This document shows, in pieces, positions 1 through 13,200 of a stretch of 64,000 nucleotides of DNA (position 1 is its first letter; the number at the start of each line of letters is the position of its first letter). A program made the position numbers and the translations under genes. The DNA is from Thunnus maccoyii (lineage: Eukaryota > Chordata > Actinopteri > Scombriformes > Scombridae). The stretch spans positions 13,464,501 through 13,528,500 of the forward strand of contig NC_056539.1 of NCBI RefSeq assembly GCF_910596095.1, in the 5' to 3' direction. Under the pieces are notes generated by a model. It did no database searches and was not told the origin of the DNA. It saw only the letters and a list, made by a program, of their open reading frames with translations.

Positions 1-1819
1 GACAGCTGTACAAAGGCAAGTATTGACAACTTAAACACTCTTGCCTAATACCCCAGCAGGGTCAGTGTGACCTCCAGAGCATTTCCACTACCACAAAGCC
101 TCCAGGATTTCCTCTTATTGGTCTTGTGGATTGCAGCACCCCCTGGCTCTACTATAGGCACTAATATATGAGGAGATCAGTGATCTGGTGAGTGGAGTAG
201 TAGTAAAGAGGGACTACTAGTGTACTACTGTGTACTACATATAAGATGAAGATGGATCCCTTGTGGTCTTTTACATAAAAAAAAACATTCAGTAAATCAC
301 CGTTTCATGCATCAGCTGAATGCTATGTGTGTCAGTAAATCTAATATGTCATGGATCAACATTCAGGCAAAATAAAGCAACCCACACAGGAAGTTAAGTT
401 ATTGTAAAATTATATTAACAAGCAATCTTTCCTCAATTTGAAATAAAAAAATATCAGCAAATAAAGGCAACATAGGACAGATGTGTATAATGCGTAATGT
501 TCACAGGAAAAAAAAAAAAAAAGAAACCAAAAAATTCTCATCACATTTACAAGACTGCTGCTAAGTTTATAATGATGCCTACTAGAATCAGTTTAGAAAG
601 CTTTGACTAACTCTGAATAACTGGGGCAATATACGTAGTCAAAGATTGTATCAAAATATAAAAAAATGCGTGGGTGGGCAAGAAGGGGCGGGAGGGGGGG
701 CAGGGCCAATGGGACGACCGGTGATACAGAAGGAAAGTATGAACAACCAATATGTATGAGAGATTAAAATGGGCAGCTCATTCATAGCCGTTTCATCATA
801 ATCAACCGAACTGGAAAGAACACAGAAGGCTACAATGATGAAGAGCACAGAGTGTTAAGCACAGGCAGGTAAAGAGATATACACCACATCTTAAAGCAGG
901 TGTCCACATAGAGAAGAGCAGCACTAGGTAGTATGTTGTACACAGATTCTCAGCATTCATGCACTCACTTCTTCTTATGCCGAAGTCTGGTTTCCCTTGA
1001 CAGAACGCAACAGCAACCCGGGCTGTTTAAACGAAACAGCAAAGAGCGGAGAGTAGCATCGCTGTCAGCAGTAAGAGACTGAAATTGATCGAATGGGATC
1101 AATCAATTGGACATTGTAAGAACCATCTGAGCACTTACATACTGTGAAAGGTCGTCACAATAAAAAGCTGTATTCTTTCACATCTTGTCCTCTTAAAAAC
1201 CTCCTTAAATAGAAGGGTGGGCATCGGGAAGAATATTACATTTCATAAAGGTGGCCACACAGTAAAAGGCAAATTCTGAGTCCTATGTCAACTGACTTTT
1301 GTGACACAGTATGCATGGCGATAAGTAAAATGACAAGACAAAGACTTTCCAAGCTCACAATGCATATGCACACTCTCCAGTGTTTTAAGTGACGAAAAGC
1401 GGAGACATTTCCTGCACATCTTGCACCACAAAGCAATAATTAAAAAGTACAAGAGGTAAACTTCAACCATTTTTTTCCCCTCTTCGCTCTAGGGCTGAGG
1501 AGGTTGGATGGGCGAGGTGGGAGGAGGGGCGGGGGGGGAGGGGGGCTCTGCAAAGAACATAAAACGTGTCATGTATGCATTTTCAGTAGCTGGTTTTGTC
1601 ACACTTGGGGTTGTGATAAATGGAGAAATTGTCCTTCATTTTGAGCAAGGAGCAGTAGTCGCCAGCCGTATTGATTTTTCTCCGATCAGCATTCTGACGT
1701 TAGTGTGGAACCAAAATGGCGCCTGTCCCTGATTCGGTGCTGATGTGTTTGGCCGTGTCCTATAGTGAGTTCAAATCCTCGGAATGATGGCAAATAATGT
1801 TGGGCAGGGTGGAGGTGGG
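1..1819 (-). other. ssbp3: Probable ssbp3 3' UTR and downstream flank
   Basis: No coding exon is seen in this stretch, which lies directly 3' of the ssbp3 stop codon at 1820-1822. A long UTR is inferred from position. No AATAAA is visible on the minus strand; a weak TATAAA variant sits near 566-571, and the true end may lie outside the window. Two pyrimidine-rich tracts on the transcribed strand (plus-strand G-rich at 666-703 and 1503-1546) resemble each other. An A-run lies near 508-523. Confidence 0.45.
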
Positions 1820-4176
1820 TCACACACTCATCGTCATGGTTGGAGAGTACTACAGTGGCACAGAGAAGAGAGGGTTAAAACACACCTTTTCCCTACTAAA
1901 CAGTCCTTGATCAAACACCCAGTTTACTCTCTACAGTGCTGCTACACTCAGTGATGCTAATATGCTGTGACTGAGGCTTCACTGTGTGGTCGACAGAGCT
2001 CCACCTCTGGCTTCATCACAGTACTGTTACAGTCACCAACAATCCAGGGACGTTGGCTGAAGAGACTTACGTTCTCGCTCTGAAAGGAGTGGAGGAAGTT
2101 TCCACTCAGCTCCCCGTCATCCCTTGGGGTCCCAGGAGGATTGCTAATGCCACTTAAATTGTTTGGGGAATTCTGGAAACGAAGAGTACACAATAATTTT
2201 TTTGTAAATGTACAACACTTCATTTTACATACTATTTCACTTAAGATTCTTACTATGTACAATAATTACCTTGTTCATTCCATCCATATCACCAGAGCCT
2301 AAGAATGAAACAATACAAAAAACACAAGGTTTATATTCCATGACCATAACAAAGTTAGTATGGAGGACAAAAGTACACTCTAAAATCCTTTTTTCCAAGT
2401 GTGATAATGCAACCAAAACCTTTCTGTGTTGTGTTAGTAAAGTGTATCATAGCGGGTGGTGTTACCTAGTGACCCATTCATGTGGTGTGGTTCCATCCCA
2501 GCCATGGCTCCCAGGGGTCCGTCAGAGCCGGGGCCCATAGGGAACTGAAGGGGAAACAAGAAAGCACGGACTTACCACATCTCCACAGCACAGTTAGCAT
2601 ACAACTGGAAGTCATCAGTAACATTCACTACTGAGTGATCAAACGGGAAGAAAACTTTCATTTCATTTCAGCTCAGAGAGAGTGACAGTACCAAATAATA
2701 CACAAATGGAACCAGTATAACCAGTGCATTTGTTTTGTTTCTATTAAAATCTATTCTGTACATACCTGGGTGGATCGTGCAACCCAGGAATAGTGAAAAT
2801 GATTCAGTGTACAAGGAAGTAAAACGTGCTTTATTAACACTTAAACAAACAAATGAATGTTTAAATAAGCCAAGTTCTTTAAAAAATATCCAGTGTTTCC
2901 CATTATAAGCTTTTCCCATCAAGCAGCAGTAAACAGGGGCTTGAGTTTATGTGTCTGAGTTCTGATGGATCTTATCTTATAGCTTATGTCTAATTGTGAG
3001 AAAGATACATAACTAAAGCATACACTGTGAGTTATTTGATGGTATAGGACACTTGTAAGTTAAATAAATTTCAGTCCTGATCAGAGTCAGTAACTTAATC
3101 ACATGGCAGACGTCAGAATGGATACAAGAATATTAAAAGTTCAGTTTAAAAAAGGTCATGCAAGCCCTTTTACACCTTACTGTGATGCTATATATGTATG
3201 GCTTGTATATATTTTTATATTGCTGCATGGATAACCTCACCATCCTACCATCTCTAGGCACTGATTAGACAGAAAAGTGTATATAGAGGGTATCAATATT
3301 CAACAAACTGCTAAAATGAAAACCATAGCCAGGTGTTAGTTTAATGGTTGAAGCTTTAAATAATGACCAGTGACGCTAACAACACACCCTGTATACCTCA
3401 GTCACTTCATTGTTTTCCTGTGTCCTCCCACTTTAAATCCTCAGGTCTGACCCTGACCTTTAAGTGTGTCATTAAAACAGGTTGCTTGACACAGGACAAC
3501 ACCAATATGGTAGGCTTGGTGCAAAAGGTTCATACAGTCACAACATATGACTAAAAAAGTACCCGAATGAAGAGAGGAATAAAAAGGAACTTACATTATT
3601 TCGGTTGCCGGGTCCAGTGTTGATCATGGTGTACAAGTTATCACCCGAGTTGTTTGAGTCTGGAAAAAGTGCAATCATACGTATAATTGGTACTCTGTAG
3701 TACATGAAAAGGATGGTGATTAAATGCTTCAGTCAGGGATGTACTCACCTGCAGGGCTGGGCATGATAGGAGTTCCTGGGGGTCCTCCTCCTCCAGATGC
3801 TCCCTGTAAAGATTATTACAAATGTACATGTCAAAGCTCATAGAAAATGTTATTTGTCCTGAAATTATGTGGTGAGATATCTTTAGTATGTTTGAGTTAA
3901 GATGTGTCCTCACCCCATATGCACCAGGAGAGGGTGATGAGTAAGGCATCTGGAAGAAAAACACAAACGTTACAGACCAGAAATGGGAATGCAAACCATT
4001 TTCTATACCTCAAAATGTCATCATTCATCATTTGATCATCCTAATACTATTATAGCTGTCTGTGGAAACCATGACACATAATACTACAATTACATCCCAG
4101 ACTAGAACTTTGGAACACATTAGACCTCCGCATCTCTGAGAAGAGATCTGACTGCAATCTGAACCAGCATTTCTCT

Positions 4177-4214
<38 letters not shown>

Positions 4215-7200
4215 ACATTAGCACTCACAGAGTTGGCATTGTTGGGATTGGGCCATGGCCGACCGGTCCCTGGGCCCCTAGATGGTAAGACCAATATAAA
4301 ACTTAGTAAGACATTGCATTAAAGTTGAAACACTTGTGTGAGAATACATATACTACTAATAAACTGAAGGCTCACATGTTCACTCCTGGCATACCAGGAC
4401 CCATGGTGTTGTGTGGGGGCCTCATCCCACCACCGAAGCTCTGAGAAGGCAACAACAACAAAAAAATATCTGTGAATGATTAATCAGCATTTCTAAGTTG
4501 AATTTAAGGATTCAAACCACATTAATAGGAGAAACATCCATACAAACCGCTGGTATGGTGATTTCTGAGATAACATTTCTTTGGATTTGTTTGGTACAAA
4601 ATTTACTAAAACATTACAAATGAGGCTCCCTGATCATCAGAACTCATCTAGTAAAGACCAGTGACTATTGGATCATCAAAGCAGTGGTAATATATGTGAG
4701 TAGCCTACCTGAGGGCCAGGCCCCATAGGGCCCATGCCTCGGGGGCCGCTCATTCTCTGCATTGGCCCCAAGTTAGGATGGCCTGTAGGGATAAAGGCAG
4801 TTTATATGAAGAGAGTAGCCAGGAAATAACGTCTATACTACAGATGTACGACAGTGAAAACAGTACTGATTCACACCTTGTGGTCGCGTAGGGTCCATAT
4901 TAGGCAACATGGGATGAGGGCCCGGTCCTCCGCCTGGTGGCTACAGGGGATAAAACACAAAGACTCAATGACACTGCAGTTCTATATACATATTAAATAT
5001 TCTGCATCCATCATGTGTGTGTGTGCGAGCTCCACCTGGTTCGCCATCCTGATGGGGGGACCTCTTGGGCCTCCGGCAAAGCGAGGCGACATAAAGGACT
5101 ACAACAGAAACAACATTGCTCCATGAGATTTCAATTAAAAAATTGCACACATCTCTCAAAATGTAGCGCTATACTAATTTCTCATCTGCATGTTGTGTGA
5201 ATACTGAAAGCAGCATAAAGCATTAAGCTGAGACGAATGCCAAAGCATGAAGCATCAGCACTGAGAACCAGCGTTCCCAAATGACCGCGGATAGCAAAAC
5301 AGAGAAAAAGAGAGAGAAAGAGGGAGAGGGAGCGTTACCTGACTGTGAGGTCCCATCATACTGTTAGGGGGAGGAGGCTGAGGGTGAGGAGAGCCCTGGG
5401 GACCAGGAGGACCCTGTGGCATCGCACAAAATGAAGAGGCAAGGAGGAAGATAGAGGAGGGAGAGAGGGGAGGATGAGATGAAGAGAGAAAGGGGGAGTG
5501 AGAAACAGAAGTGACAAAAGAGGGGCAGAGAGAGAAGCAGGGTTACTGCAGGGCAGAGGACAGTTGGAGTGCGAGAACCAAAGTGTGGCGCAAAAAAAAA
5601 CAAAAAAAAAACTTACAAATGTACAAACATAAGATGTTCATTTTCATGTACCAAACACAGACAAAGAGAGAGACTGCGCAGAGAAGAGCAAGCAAATGAC
5701 TGAGCCTTGAATGAGAGAAAAGAGACAGAGATATGGAGAGGATGTGGGCTCTTTTGCCTGTCAGTCAAGACATTAAGAAGCCTGCTGCATGCAGCATGTT
5801 ATCAGTGCTAATTTCCCTGAATTAACAGCATCAATTAAGCTCTATGCAATTAGCTTTATAATGACACTAAACACCGGCACTGTGTAGCTAATGTTGCTGA
5901 TCTAACAGAGAGTGAGGGGTCTAATTGAGCCTCCTCCAATGGATTCTGGTATGGAAAGTATGAGTGTGCGTACACTCATATATCAATGTCAAAACGTCTC
6001 TCCTAATATTAACTTAATATTAATTATTAATTAATTAAAGTGGATAGTTTGGTCTAGAGGAGGCGGAGAAACATTGCGATTTAATGTCACCTCTTAGAGC
6101 CAGTTCCATACAGTTGCTACCAAGAGTTTATCCTCATGAGATATTGATTTACAGTAGGTGCTGCACCTTTCGATTTCTCCATTAGGAAAAACGGCCTGAC
6201 CACGCCTACGTGTTTACAGCACTGGAGGGGCCCAGGCAGACAGAACATTTATGATGTGTACTACAAGTTCACTGAGCAGAGTGAAGCAAAACACAAGATA
6301 AAAGCAGTACAGACACCAACGTAGAGACTACAGTTACAAAACCCTGATTTTACAAAACTGCAGCGGTGCAGCAGCTAGAGGAACGATCAGTCGATTAATT
6401 AATTTGTCCAACCACAGGGAATTTAATTAACGACGATTTTGATAATTGTTAATTGTCGAAGCGAATTAGCAAATGAAAATACTTAACATGGGGGTGGGCT
6501 CAAGTATTCCTAACAGTAACACATAGTATCAGTGTGGTGATGAACTGACCTGGAAAAAGCCAGGTGGCATTGGTCCTCCTGGCATGCCGTCACCAGGGGG
6601 CATCCCTCCCATCACAGGACTGGGGGCTGCTGCTGCACTCTAAGAAAAAAAAGATGAGACCTGTTACTGTGCTGCACAACATACGCTGACTGGTAATATT
6701 TGACCTTTTTTATATCACAAACTGCAATCACAGAACACACATGGAACATGGAGGAATTTTTTTATTTTATTCGTTTGTGAACGAGGTTCTTGAAAAAGCT
6801 GTCTACAAGAGAGACACATCTGAGGAATTTAATACCCTTTTAGACAAACACAGTGACGCAGGTTAAACCTGTTTTGACAGTTGATCTAAATGTGTTCATG
6901 AGCACCATCTGACCTGACTTCATGACCCTCGTCCAGACCAGGATTGAACATTACTTGGTGAACAAGCTTTTGTTCCAATTAGGAATTTGAATTGAATGCC
7001 ATGTAATTACTGTTTAACAGTCATTTAACCCCTGAGTCAGGGAGTTGGTCAGTGGAACCACATCATTTGTGGGTATTGATGGGGTCGTTACTGAGGGTTC
7101 TAAGCTCTGCTGATCCAGGATCTAGTTGATCAGATAAGCATCAGAAGGATTCACTGAGTCAGTGGCTCTAAAGTGCTGTTGCACAGCAGGGGCTCGCTGG

Positions 7201-10200
7201 GCCGATTTCCTGCTCAAACCGCAGCCCTAATTCACTAATGTGCCATTTGCTTCGGTCTCACGCTCCTAATTGACTGAGTTTTTCTTCCCTGTAGCTGAAG
7301 CAATATGAGATGAGCTAATGTCTTCAGAGCTGTGGGGTTTAGCTCCCAAAGAATAGCAACAGAACGAGAGAAGCTCCCTTCAGTCCCATCTTGTTAATGC
7401 GAAGCTCACTCAGGTTATAGTGTAGATGTACACAAACAAGGAATATACACAAACATTCCTCGTCTCTGTCCGGAGCCCTAAAGCTCTACAGACATCACTG
7501 GTCAATAGCCAACACACTCCCTGGTATCGACTGCACCTTCCCTAATAATATCTCCTCAGGCTGCCGCTGTGAAATACCTCAGCAAGGAGAGAAGTGAGGC
7601 CAGAGGGAGAAGTCACGTCTCGTCTTGGACTGTGTAGAAAAATCAGCAAGATGTAAGAGGTGGATCTCAAGAGAGAGAAATCCTTTAAAAAAAAAAAAAG
7701 GCCAAGTGTCTGGGTTTTCTTGTACCTACTTTTTTAAAAAAAATTAGCACCCAGAAACCATAAAACTTGATCCTGCTAAATGCAGCATGTACATGTTTGG
7801 TGACCTGGCTGGTTTATGATGCTTTTTTACCAAAGGTGTAAGAAACACTGTGCTCACTCACTGATGACACTTTGTACTTTTCACTTTGATTTTATCACCT
7901 CTTGTGAGGGGAGACATGTCCACAATCAGCACCAGAATTTTATACTGGTGAATCTACTGGGCCTTATTCAAGTCCCACTTTGTAACTTTATTTCAGGACA
8001 CATTTTAAACAATCAAATCACACACTTAAATATGATAAACAACACACAAAGCGCATACATACACATGGTCACAAAAAAAGCACTGTGTTGATGTGATGGA
8101 CAGAAGGAGCATCACCATCTCAAGGCCAAAAAAATAAACAAACAAACAAAGCATTGCATATTAAACTTATCGCACATCCTCAAAATGTACAAATACTTCT
8201 GCACCACCAGAGTCACCACATCACTCAAGCATAACTTTCAGCTTTTTACTAATGGATCAATTACGCTGTCTCTACCTGATCCAATCTGCACGTATACATT
8301 TATTGATTACTTTTCTTATCTCTGCCCAACATGTGGGAACATTCCTGCTGACGATCACATGGCTCAAATCTAAAATCTTGACACACACACACACGTTATC
8401 ATGACATCACTGCAAGCGTCAGTAAGTCTTTGAATACTAATGTTTTTTTTTTTTAAACCTACCACAGTGCTTACTTTAAGAGCATCTTCACCGAATACGG
8501 AAATATTTCCTACCGTTTCTTCATCTACTTATGATTAAATTGTTCTTTTTGGCATTGAAAGTGATGTCAAAGTCTACACCATATTGGGATTGTATACTGA
8601 ACTGTTGAAGAGCAACAGTGCGTGAAGAAAATAACCAAATCATCTGCATGTATAAAACACAACCTGTTTTGCAAGAACTGAACTGCCCAGACAAGTCATT
8701 CATGTGCAATTTGAACAAGAATGGAAGTAAGATCCCATCCTGCAGACTGCCAGACACCATTACAGACCAGGAAGAAATAATACAGTAATTCCTCATCTAA
8801 CCTGCATGGTTAAGTTCAGTCAACATCATCAACAGTAATCATTTTGCTCTGCACACAGTTGAACCAACCATAATGCTTCTACCACAGCCTTACAATCACA
8901 TCTGAGTCACTCGCCCTGTTTAAATTAAATGGTAAAGGGGTTATACAGTTATTCATAGCTCTGACCTCTTTTGCGAATTCATGATAACTTGTACTTTGCG
9001 ACTTCCTGGCAACAGAATCAACCCATTGTAGTATTCCTATTTCTTTTAGCAGAGCACAGAATTTATTTAAATATAGCCTTTGTACATTTTTTAAGCTCAA
9101 ATAAGGGCTGGTTTCTAACTTAATCCTTCTTAAACATCGTAAAGATCTGTCACAAAGCCGAGTTTAATATTATACGCTTTGTTTTTACATTTATATGGTC
9201 TCACTTGTCATCATATGATATTTGAAAGTGTCACAGGAACAGAATTTATCCTTTTTTGTGCTTTTTTTTTACGTCTTTACATAAGTTAGTACAAAGGAAG
9301 TTTTATGCTCATCAAAAGTCAATGTGCCTGGCTTGATATTTAGAGTCATAGCAACAACTATATGGTCTGTGGTAGCCTTCCTGTAATAGATCTCCATGTT
9401 AACCACAAAAACATGTGCATCAGATAAGCTGTGTCCCAGGCTTTATATTTGTAGAACTGTTAACACGCAGCCAACAGTATTTTACAGAATCGGTTAAAGT
9501 CATTATCGCTACAAACTTGTTTAACTTGTCTTGCAAACATGAATTAGTGTCAGAAATATCTGCACTGAAGGCCACAGTAACTTCAGAACAGGCTGTGATA
9601 TTATCCTCAATACATGAACTAATTAAAGCTCGTCTTTTAAGAATATTCATTCTCATTCTGGTAGATTTGATTGGCATATAAATTGCCAATACTCCTGGTA
9701 TTTAAACTTTTTTTTTTTTAAATAAAGTGCAGTAATCACTTCTCCAGACATGCGTGTTGTGTTTCATTTTAACTGAAAGATGAAGGCAGATGTTACTCTC
9801 TTTAGAATAGATAAAGATGAATCTACAGTTTATGGCTCATGGCGTATGACTCAGGTAGTCTAAGCTCACACAATCTCACTGTCTGGCCTCTGAACAGTGA
9901 AACTGCACTTTGTTTAGTTCCTCTAACCATAAGTCACTCATTCCTGGAATGAGGCCTGCAAAGACGTAATCAAGTAAAACAAAGCTGTATTTAAACGGTA
10001 TTGACCAAGAAGTAATAAAACAATGTCAACAATCTACCTAGCTCTGTAAAAAACTGTTTGCTAGACTGAAAAGCAACGCGCACGGCGGGTTCCCAGGCAT
10101 GTTATGTTAGATCCTTATCATGTCCCACTTAAGCACACAGCTGTGCTTGCTGGACTGTCCCAAACAGTCCGATGCTGCTTTCCATCTAAAACGAGCCACG

Positions 10201-13200
10201 TCTCTCCACAGACTCCCCGGTACAGGAAAGGGCAGATGTGTCAGCCCTGCCCCGGGCTATGAAGCTCTTGTCTGGGGCCTTCCTTACAACTACCCAGGGG
10301 ACCTCCTTTAAGACAGACTACCCCCCCCACCCCCTCCATCCACACACTCATCCACCATGATTCAGTGTGTACATGTGTGTACTTAAAAGCACACAAGCAT
10401 CAAGCATCTAGGGGGGGCGGGTTGGTCTCCAGCACAGACCACCCAACTACCGGCTCCTGACCCAGCCTGCTCTTAACAGCCTCACTTCTTCCACTGGAAC
10501 CAACGCTCAAAAAGAAACCAGCCCTTATGTTTAGCTTGTAAATGTTTAACCATTAATCAACATCATAAAACCCACTCTGGATCCCGACTGGACGCTCTTT
10601 CTTTCTGCCTCTCGAGCTACTTCTACCGTAGCAGGTCCCTTTCCACTTCTCATCTCCCTCCTCTCTTCCTCCCCAACCCCCTCTTTTTATTCCCTCAGCT
10701 CCTGCGCGGTGGATGCTGGGCATATGCCACAGTGCCACTCCCCTTTCCTTTTCCAATCTGCCCCTCAGCTCCGTGACAGCCATCAATCAGCCGCTGACGC
10801 CATGGCGACCGGGCCCCTAGGGGAGCGTTCGTCAGGCCCAGCGTGAATACACCAGGGCTTTACGAGCGCTGCCGGCTAACAGAGCAGCACTCACCTCCCC
10901 CACACCTAGACAAAGGCTAGGGTCCAAGGACTAGTACTGTCCACACACACACACACTTGCCTGACCCCCCAATATCCACAAATGAACACAAGGAGAACAA
11001 CATCAGAGCGAAGGGCAACCACAAGATGTCGGGGAGAAGCAACCGCACAGAAACTCTCAAAGCTCCACACCACAGCAGCCCACTGCCCAGACTGACGTTT
11101 CACTGTTCCCTCATTTGCTTAATGCTTTCCATGTTATGAAAATGGCCTCAGTCAAGCCAAGGGTTGCAATCTAACAGCTTATTTTGTGTCGTTCATTCTT
11201 TCAAAACTGGTCTGGTCCATTATAATTTGAGGGAAACTGCAAAATGATTTTAGCTCAGTTGTTCTTACAGCTTTTCTTATAACAGAAAATTTTAAGAGTA
11301 CAATATTCTGCATTTTATGTCTGAAAACACGATATTTCCACCCCGAAAACAGATGAAGCATTCTGAGATATATTTTATTCCACAGATTTAAGGTACAGTC
11401 ACACAATACAAAACGCAAATTCTACCCAAACAAGCAAGCCAGGGCAATTAAAGATATTGCATTCAATTACCATCAAGTGTCTGGCTGAATAAAGGCTTTT
11501 TTCAAGTAAACTGCACTCCTCCTTTGTCCGTACGAGTTGGAATAATAAGGAATGTGGTTATTGAAAGGGCAGAGCCACGCTGTAGCCTCACTCCTGGCTC
11601 CCAGGTCACCTGCCAGATCAGGAGGCCTGTTACCCTGACAACCCTATCTGCCAAGAGCAGGACCAACATCTCCATTTTAACCCCTTCCTGCCTGATACAT
11701 CACCGTCCTCCCTGCAAACTGGGCTGAGTGTCAGTGTGCCTGAGAGGATACCTGAACTTTGTCTTTCTTTGGTTCTGCTGATACAGCAAAACCTGAAAAG
11801 TATTTTTTTTATTTATTTACAGCAGCTACATAGTGCTCATCTAATAAATCTTTTCAGATAAGGCCAGAGGGACATAAGGATGGGAACAACAAAAGCCACT
11901 GACAAGCAGTTCACACTTTCTTTGATCCACAGCAGGATCTATTTGATGTTCTGTTTGAATGCTGACTCAAAGGGGGACACAATGCAGCACATGAAGACAC
12001 CACCATCTCCAAAGCTGCATAATTATCAAGATGCAAAACACCCATGACATGCAAATATGGAAGCGCTATTATAAGATAAGCAATGCATTTGTCCTGAGCG
12101 TCATCTCATTAATGCTGGATCTGAGACCTGCCTCTACAGTTTTTCAGTTTCAAATCCTTTAGGATTATGTCATTGAAGGTAATATGTTTCAACATGTACC
12201 TGAGCTTCAACAGATCAGGTCAGCTGGAAAAAATCAAGATGTATGTTTAAAGTCGCAGAGTTAGTAAAAAAGGGACACAGCAGGTTCTTTATCATCTTTA
12301 CAACTACAGCAGGGTGCTTCAGCGTGGCTAAGGGGGTGAGCACTTGACAGGTCTAACTCAGGACATGCTGACATCAGCATCAGTTTCCCAGAAGCCTATA
12401 AAGCTCCTTGTTGGATGCATCATTCAACCCACCAACTGGGCAAGATGACCGGTCGTAAATTCAGAAGAAGAAAAATAAAAATAGCATTTTGTAGTTAAAT
12501 ACAGCTACAAAAGGTGCTGGGGGAACTCCAACTGACTTGCATCTCTAAAACAAAGTGCAAAACTCACTGAAGAAAGCATATAAAAAAAAAAAAGCAGAAA
12601 TCAGACAAACATAATTTTAGGGTGAATATCAATAGATCTCAAAGCCGAAAGGGAATCACAACAACCAGAAGTACGGCATCTGTATTATTCTTGATGGGGA
12701 ATGTGGATGATTTGGTTGGAACGTGAGTGTTTACGAACAGAGATTATGAGCACTTTGGTGTAATAGCTCCCGCCCCCCACCAAAAAAAATCTGACTCATT
12801 GCACAATCCCAAGCGTATTATTTAAACTACTTCTTAGCCTCGATAGGAAAGTTGTGGTCTTCTTTATCGGAAGACAGAGCTCTATGTGCAACAGTCCCCT
12901 TGTAAGCATTACTCACATAGTCATGGAAGGCTTTCGCTTCACTGGAGTGGTCACATGTCTCTCTCCTCTCTGGCGCAGCACAATACAAGTCCCAGAATAC
13001 ACTGTGGACAAGACAGGTCATGAAGCAAACAAAACCACACAAACAACCCCTGGACATGTTTACAGGGAGATGAGAGCATTATCACTTACCACCACCAGGA
13101 ATGCAGGAATCCAGGGGGTTCTCCGAGTGTTATGTTTTTCTCCCATCGTATCTAGGAAGAGAGGGATTTCAATATTACATTCTAATATTGTTGCTGCTAA

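Noticed and set aside
7816-8091. 91-codon plus-strand frame
   Set aside because: Low-complexity His/Asn-rich translation of intron DNA without motif or splice support.
9415-9689. Opposing 88-89 codon frames
   Set aside because: Both strands are open over the same 270 bp, neither shows a recognisable motif; most likely chance, or decayed repeat near the LINE fragment.
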